Source: Syntrophomonadaceae bacterium
Lineage (GTDB): Bacteria; Bacillota; Syntrophomonadia; Syntrophomonadales; Syntrophomonadaceae
Reading direction: 5' to 3'
Assembly: GCA_028683995.1 (NCBI GenBank)
Contig: JAQUGU010000060.1
Span: 1-9,027 of the forward strand
DNA length: 9,027 bases
In this document: one piece after another, positions 6,182 to 9,027 of the stretch
Layout of the letters: every line of letters starts with the position of its first letter
Position numbering within the stretch: position 1 is the stretch's first letter
Translations under genes and position numbers: made by a program
Notes under the pieces: model-generated
What the model was told of the DNA's origin: nothing
Seen by the model: only the letters and a program-made list of their open reading frames with translations
The model's database searches: none

Positions 6182-6278
6182 AAAATTAATTCCTAAAGGG
6201 AAAATGAAATCAGTGGTCCCCGCAAGGGGGAAAATTAATTCCCGTAGGGAATCGAGATAGGTAGTCCTTGCAGAGGGC
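6182..6278 (+). repeat. Two-unit degenerate tandem repeat within the tRNA cluster
   Basis: Unit 1 (6182-6230) and unit 2 (6231-6278) both begin AAAATTAATTCC, then share AGGGAA, GTCC and GCA-GGG words; about 34 of 48 positions agree with one gap. Unit 1 contains TCCCC-GCAA-GGGGA, a five-base-pair stem with a GNRA-type loop. A related TCCCC-GTA-GGGGGA motif occurs near 177-190. This spacer separates the first three tRNAs from the last two. Confidence 0.6.
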
Positions 6279-6292
6279 AACCAAAAACAAAT

Positions 6293-6368
6293 GCCCTTAT
6301 AGCTCAGTCGGCAGAGCGCATCCTTGGTAAGGATGAGGTCATCGGTTCAAATCCGATTAAGGGCTCCA
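6293..6368 (+). tRNA. tRNA-Thr (anticodon GGT)
   Basis: A 76-base cloverleaf: acceptor GCCCTTA/TAAGGGC, anticodon stem CATCC/GGATG with loop TTGGTAA (GGT, reading ACC and ACU), T-arm with GGTTCAAATCC. The discriminator is T, as in the other tRNA-Thr here, and CCA is encoded. Confidence 0.97.
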
Positions 6369-6371
6369 TCT

Positions 6372-6448
6372 GGCGGCGTAGCTCAGCTGGCTAGAGCATA
6401 CGGTTCATACCCGTAGTGTCAGGGGTTCAAATCCCTTCGCCGCTACCA
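6372..6448 (+). tRNA. Elongator tRNA-Met (anticodon CAT)
   Basis: A 77-base tRNA: acceptor GGCGGCG/CGCCGCT with a G-T first pair, anticodon stem TACGG/CCGTA around TTCATAC (CAT), and encoded ACCA. It closely resembles B. subtilis elongator tRNA-Met and lacks the initiator features. A lysidine-modified Ile-CAT tRNA is a less likely alternative. Confidence 0.93.
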
Positions 6449-6458
6449 TATAGAAAAT

Positions 6459-6488
6459 GAAGGAGTGGGATACATTCTCACTTCTTTT
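6459..6488 (+). terminator. Probable intrinsic terminator of the tRNA cluster
   Basis: GAAGGAGTGGGA (6459-6470) pairs with TCTCACTTCTTT (6476-6487) over 12 bases, counting several G-U pairs, around a TACAT loop. Only a short T run (TTTT, then AATTTACTT) follows. The place, 10 bases after the last tRNA, fits a terminator; the weak tail limits certainty. Confidence 0.55.
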
Positions 6489-6561
6489 AATTTACTTGTA
6501 TTTTGGGTAAAATATGGATTAGCGGCTCAAACGGATACAGTTTTTGCCCAATCTATTTTTA

Positions 6562-6591
6562 TTGACAGCAAGAACTCCAGTGTGATAGAGT
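6562..6591 (+). promoter_or_regulatory. Probable promoter of rpmG-secE-nusG
   Basis: A consensus TTGACA (6562-6567) is followed after 18 bases by TAGAGT (6586-6591), a four-of-six match to the -10 box. It lies between the tRNA terminator and the rpmG ribosome-binding site, so the protein genes probably have their own transcript. Confidence 0.55.
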
Positions 6592-6631
6592 ATTTTAGGA
6601 TTTCTGTGCACAGGATGGAGGTGTGATCAAA

Positions 6632-6781
6632 GTGAGAGTTGGTATAACACTGGCATGTACCGAATGTAAACAACGCAATTATACAACTACCAAGGATAAG
6701 AAAAAAACCACCGAAAAAGTGGAACTTAAGAAATATTGCAAATTCTGCAATTCGCACACATTGCACAGAGAGAGCAAGTAA
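6632..6781 (+). CDS. rpmG: 50S ribosomal protein L33 (zinc-binding type)
   Basis: A 49-residue component of the large ribosomal subunit. After the GTG start the protein reads MRVGITLACTECKQRNY, the classical L33 N-terminus. It holds two CxxC pairs, C9/C12 and C36/C39, forming a zinc ribbon, so this is the zinc-dependent paralogue rather than the cysteine-free one. The tail YCKFCNSHTLHRESK is also typical. GGAGGTG at 6617-6623 is placed 8 bases before the GTG. It stands directly upstream of secE, as in many Firmicutes. Confidence 0.96.
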   Translation: MRVGITLACTECKQRNYTTTKDKKKTTEKVELKKYCKFCNSHTLHRESK

Positions 6782-6801
6782 AGTCAGGGATGTGAATAAT
6801 A

Positions 6802-7044
6802 GTGAGCAAGAATGTTCCCGCTAAAAATGAGGCCGGAGGTTTAAAACTACGCTGGGAAAAGGCTAAACAGTACTTTATCAGTGTCTATAATGAACTTAAA
6901 AAGGTTCACTGGCCTGACCGGCAGCAACTGGTAGCGTATACCGGAGTAGTGTTAGTTGCTGTTACCATCGTTGCCCTGATCATATGGGTATTTGACTCCG
7001 GATTGTCTTTATTAATAACAAAACTATTTGAGGCCTTTGCTTAA
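6802..7044 (+). CDS. secE: Preprotein translocase subunit SecE
   Basis: SecE clamps the SecY channel of the Sec translocon in the cytoplasmic membrane. The 80-residue protein is the short, single-span form usual outside enterobacteria. A soluble amphipathic segment carries the family signature ELKKVHWPDR (31-40), followed by one hydrophobic membrane helix (about 44-64) and a short tail. Translation starts at GTG 6802, with AGGGATGTGA (6786-6795) as a weaker ribosome-binding site. It lies 20 bases after rpmG and only 2 bases before the annotated ATG of nusG, suggesting translational coupling. Confidence 0.95.
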   Translation: MSKNVPAKNEAGGLKLRWEKAKQYFISVYNELKKVHWPDRQQLVAYTGVVLVAVTIVALIIWVFDSGLSLLITKLFEAFA

Positions 7045-7046
7045 AC

Positions 7047-7667
7047 ATGGAGGAGGTGGTTCCAATCCCTAAAACCGAATTGGAACAGGACGTAAATAGT
7101 GAAAATCAGAACAAAATTGAATCAGCCGTGGAAAGCAAAGTGCTGGGTGAATGGTATGTGGTGCACACCTATTCAGGCTACGAAAATAAAATAAAAGTTG
7201 ACCTTTCCAAAAGAGTGGAATCGATGAACATGCAGAACAAAATTTTTGATGTTATCATTCCCGAAGCTCAAGAAGTAGAATACAAAGGCGGCAAGAGAAA
7301 GGTCACCAGCCGCAGGGTATTTCCGGGCTACGTTATAGTCAATATGATAATGGATGAGGACTCCTGGTATGTAGTGCGTCATACCCCTGGAGTTACCGGG
7401 TTTGTTGGTAGCGGTAATAAACCCGTGCCTCTGCAGGATTTTGAAATTGAGAAAATACTCCAGCAGATGGGCCTGGTGGAAAGCAAACCCAAAATAATCG
7501 ACATAGATGTTGGCGAAAACGTCAGAGTTAAGACGGGACCATTTGCCAATTTCGAAGGGATAGTCAGGGAATTGCTGCCTGATCGCGGGAAAATACGGGT
7601 TAATATATCTATGTTTGGCAGGGAAACACCTGTAGAACTGGATTATGAACAAATAGAGAAAGTCTAA
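7047..7667 (+). CDS. nusG: Transcription termination/antitermination factor NusG
   Basis: NusG binds RNA polymerase and modulates pausing, termination and coupling to the ribosome. The NGN domain begins at EWYVVHTYSGYE (35-46) and includes VFPGYVIV (91-98) and WYVVRHTPGVTGFVG (107-121). The KOW domain occupies about 155-206, with GPFANFEG and the ending MFGRETPVEL plus EQIEKV. About 34 residues precede the conserved Trp of WYVV, compared with four in B. subtilis; this leader is acidic and Asn/Gln-rich. The start is unsettled: ATG 7047 has no good ribosome-binding site upstream, while AGGAGGTGG (7051-7059) lies within codons 2-5. Coupling to the secE stop two bases upstream could explain use of ATG 7047. 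Confidence 0.94.
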   Translation: MEEVVPIPKTELEQDVNSENQNKIESAVESKVLGEWYVVHTYSGYENKIKVDLSKRVESMNMQNKIFDVIIPEAQEVEYKGGKRKVTSRRVFPGYVIVNMIMDEDSWYVVRHTPGVTGFVGSGNKPVPLQDFEIEKILQQMGLVESKPKIIDIDVGENVRVKTGPFANFEGIVRELLPDRGKIRVNISMFGRETPVELDYEQIEKV

Positions 7668-7679
7668 GGAGGTGTAAAT

Positions 7680-8105
7680 ATGGCCAAAAGAGTAATAGGA
7701 AAAGTATCACTGCAAATAGCTGCAGGTAAAGCTACACCGGCACCACCAGTAGGTCCCGCCCTGGGTCAGTACAGTGTAAACATAATGGGATTTTGCAAAG
7801 AGTATAACGCCAAGACTGCTAACCAGACAGGCTCCATCGTTCCAGTGGAGATAAGCATTTACGAAGACCGGTCGTTTACCTTTGTACTAAAATCTCCTCC
7901 GGCTTCAGACCTGTTGAAAAAAGCAGCCAGCGTACCCAAAGGTTCAGGTGAACCCAATAAGAATAAAGTGGGCAAGGTAAGCCGGACCAAGCTGGTAGAA
8001 ATTGCTGAAATCAAAAAGGAAGACCTGAATGCCGCTGATATAGACGCAGCCGTGAGGATGCTCGAAGGGACAGCTCGCAGTATGGGGCTGGAAGTTACCG
8101 ATTAG
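7680..8105 (+). CDS. rplK: 50S ribosomal protein L11
   Basis: L11 forms the GTPase-associated centre with 23S rRNA and the L10-L12 stalk. Its 141 residues are the normal length. The N-terminal domain holds the proline-rich PAPPVGPALGQ (20-30) and VNIMGFCKEYNA. The C-terminal rRNA-binding domain (about 72-141) includes GSGEPNKNKVGKVS and ends MLEGTARSMGLEV. AAGGAGGTG (7666-7674) gives a strong ribosome-binding site 5 bases before the ATG, overlapping the nusG stop. It begins the rplK-rplA pair, 12 bases after nusG. Confidence 0.98.
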   Translation: MAKRVIGKVSLQIAAGKATPAPPVGPALGQYSVNIMGFCKEYNAKTANQTGSIVPVEISIYEDRSFTFVLKSPPASDLLKKAASVPKGSGEPNKNKVGKVSRTKLVEIAEIKKEDLNAADIDAAVRMLEGTARSMGLEVTD

Positions 8106-8164
8106 TTTTTTGCAAATAATGTGGGAGGATAGAAAATCCGATAAACCACAGGGAGGTTATAAAT

Positions 8165-8869
8165 ATGAAGAGAAGCAAAGCTTATCAGGAAGCCTTAAAA
8201 AAACTTGATAGTAATCATTTATATGACCCGGCCGAGGCCCTGCAGCTGGTAAAAGAAATGTCCAGTACCCGTTTTGATGAAACAGTAGAAGTTCACATCA
8301 AGCTGGGGGTTGACCCTCGCCACGCCGACCAGCAGGTAAGAGGAACCGTAAGCTTGCCTCATGGAACCGGGAAAACCCGTAAAGTGCTGGTGTTTGCCAA
8401 GGGAGAAAAACAAAAAGAAGCCGAAACTGCCGGAGCCGATTATGTAGGGGCAGAAGAATTGGCGGAGAAGATTCAGGGTGGTTGGTTTGATTTTGATATA
8501 GCCGTAGCTACTCCCGATATGATGGCTGTAGTTGGTAAACTGGGTAAGATACTTGGCCCTCGCGGTCTAATGCCCAACCCCAAAGCGGGTACGGTTACCT
8601 TTGACATTGAGCGTACCATAAATGAGCTTAAAGCTGGTAGAATAGAGTATCGGGTGGATAAAACCGCTATAATCCATGCGCCCATTGGTAGAGTATCATT
8701 TGAAGTAGAGAAGCTTATGGATAACCTGAACACTTTTGCCGAAGCCTTAATTAAAGCCCGTCCTGCGGCTGCCAAAGGCCAGTATATGCGTTCAGTAACC
8801 GTTTGTTCCACCATGGGACCAGGTGTTAAGATTAATCCGCCGGTATTAATGGCGGTCAATAAAAAATAG
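8165..8869 (+). CDS. rplA: 50S ribosomal protein L1
   Basis: L1 binds 23S rRNA at the mobile L1 stalk near the E site and in other bacteria represses its own L11-L1 mRNA. The 234 residues are full length. The N-terminus KRSKAYQEALKKLD, the VDPRHADQQVRGTVSLPHG segment and the signature LGPRGLMPNPKAGTV (130-144) are all typical; YMRSVTVCSTMGPGVKI lies near the C-terminus. GGGAGGT (8151-8157) precedes the ATG by 7 bases. It is 59 bases after rplK. I saw no obvious L1-binding mimic in that gap. It is followed by the L10 leader. Confidence 0.98.
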   Translation: MKRSKAYQEALKKLDSNHLYDPAEALQLVKEMSSTRFDETVEVHIKLGVDPRHADQQVRGTVSLPHGTGKTRKVLVFAKGEKQKEAETAGADYVGAEELAEKIQGGWFDFDIAVATPDMMAVVGKLGKILGPRGLMPNPKAGTVTFDIERTINELKAGRIEYRVDKTAIIHAPIGRVSFEVEKLMDNLNTFAEALIKARPAAAKGQYMRSVTVCSTMGPGVKINPPVLMAVNKK

Positions 8870-8893
8870 CCAGTATTAAAAAATGAATATTCA

Positions 8894-9016
8894 ACTGTAG
8901 ACAGCCGGTGGCTTGAGCCTTAAAGAACTGGATGTTCGCCTGCCGAGGTTTTTAAGATATTAACTGATAAAGCAGTTATAAAAACCTCTGCCATCGTGTC
9001 TGCAGAGGTTTTTTGA
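8894..9016 (+). promoter_or_regulatory. Ribosomal protein L10 leader (rplJ-rplL autoregulation)
   Basis: The stretch CTGTAGACAGCCGGTGGC, then CTTAAAGAACTGG and CGCCTGCCGAGG, matches the conserved core of the L10 leader family that precedes rplJ. In Bacillus the L10-(L12)4 complex binds such a leader and controls it by transcription attenuation. Two competing structures are visible. GAGGTTTTTA (8945-8954) pairs perfectly with TAAAAACCTC (8979-8988) as an antiterminator, and the second segment is shared with the terminator hairpin downstream. The expected rplJ start lies past the end of the window. Confidence 0.88.
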
Positions 9017-9018
9017 TT
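8980..9018 (+). terminator. Intrinsic terminator of the L10 leader attenuator
   Basis: AAAAACCTCTGC (8980-8991) and GCAGAGGTTTTT (9002-9013) form a perfect 12-base-pair stem with a 10-base loop, ending in a T-rich run. Its 5' arm overlaps the sequence claimed by the antiterminator, so it should form when L10 occupies the leader. Confidence 0.9.
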
Positions 9019-9027
9019 TTAAAACAT

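Noticed and set aside
7173..7652. Minus-strand open frame of 159 codons opposite nusG
   Set aside because: It lies wholly antisense to the conserved NusG domains, has no recognisable domain and no convincing upstream signals.

Overview
The window carries a conserved housekeeping segment of a low-to-mid-GC Firmicute, most likely a Clostridia-class anaerobe. The gene order cysE-cysS-mrnC-(thyX)-rlmB-[rae1 remnant]-sigH, then tRNAs, then rpmG-secE-nusG-rplK-rplA and an L10 leader, is the classic Firmicutes arrangement. SigH, the flavin-dependent thymidylate synthase ThyX and the composition suggest a spore-former related to Syntrophomonas; that genus-level placement is inference. All recognised genes lie on the + strand.

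Layout. 1-452: non-coding, filled with short interspersed repeats and a nested palindrome. 453-3085: cysE, cysS and mrnC, tightly overlapping (cysteine biosynthesis, cysteine charging, 23S rRNA maturation). 3086-3466: a second non-coding repeat-rich gap whose elements match those of 1-452, largely in inverted orientation. 3467-4927: thyX and rlmB. 4924-5010: a short open stretch that looks like the surviving C-terminal tail of the NYN ribonuclease gene rae1/yacP, which normally sits between rlmB and sigH. 5029-5789: sigH with its own strong sigma-A-type promoter. 5925-6448: five tRNA genes (Thr-TGT, Tyr-GTA, initiator Met, Thr-GGT, elongator Met) behind a good promoter, with a two-unit degenerate repeat inside the cluster and a probable terminator after it. 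6562-8869: rpmG-secE-nusG-rplK-rplA. 8894-9016: a textbook L10 autoregulatory leader with mutually exclusive antiterminator and terminator hairpins, preceding an rplJ that begins outside the window.

Together these genes serve translation (CysRS, tRNAs, L33, L11, L1, rRNA maturation and methylation), transcription (SigH, NusG), secretion (SecE), cysteine synthesis and dTMP synthesis. I see no clear new multi-gene system. The less ordinary signals are a tandem duplication of the CysRS C-terminal module, the probable rae1 remnant, the mirrored repeat sets on both sides of cysE-cysS-mrnC, an anti-SD-complementary run inside the start of nusG, and the tRNA order shared with the E. coli thrU-tyrU-glyT-thrT locus.
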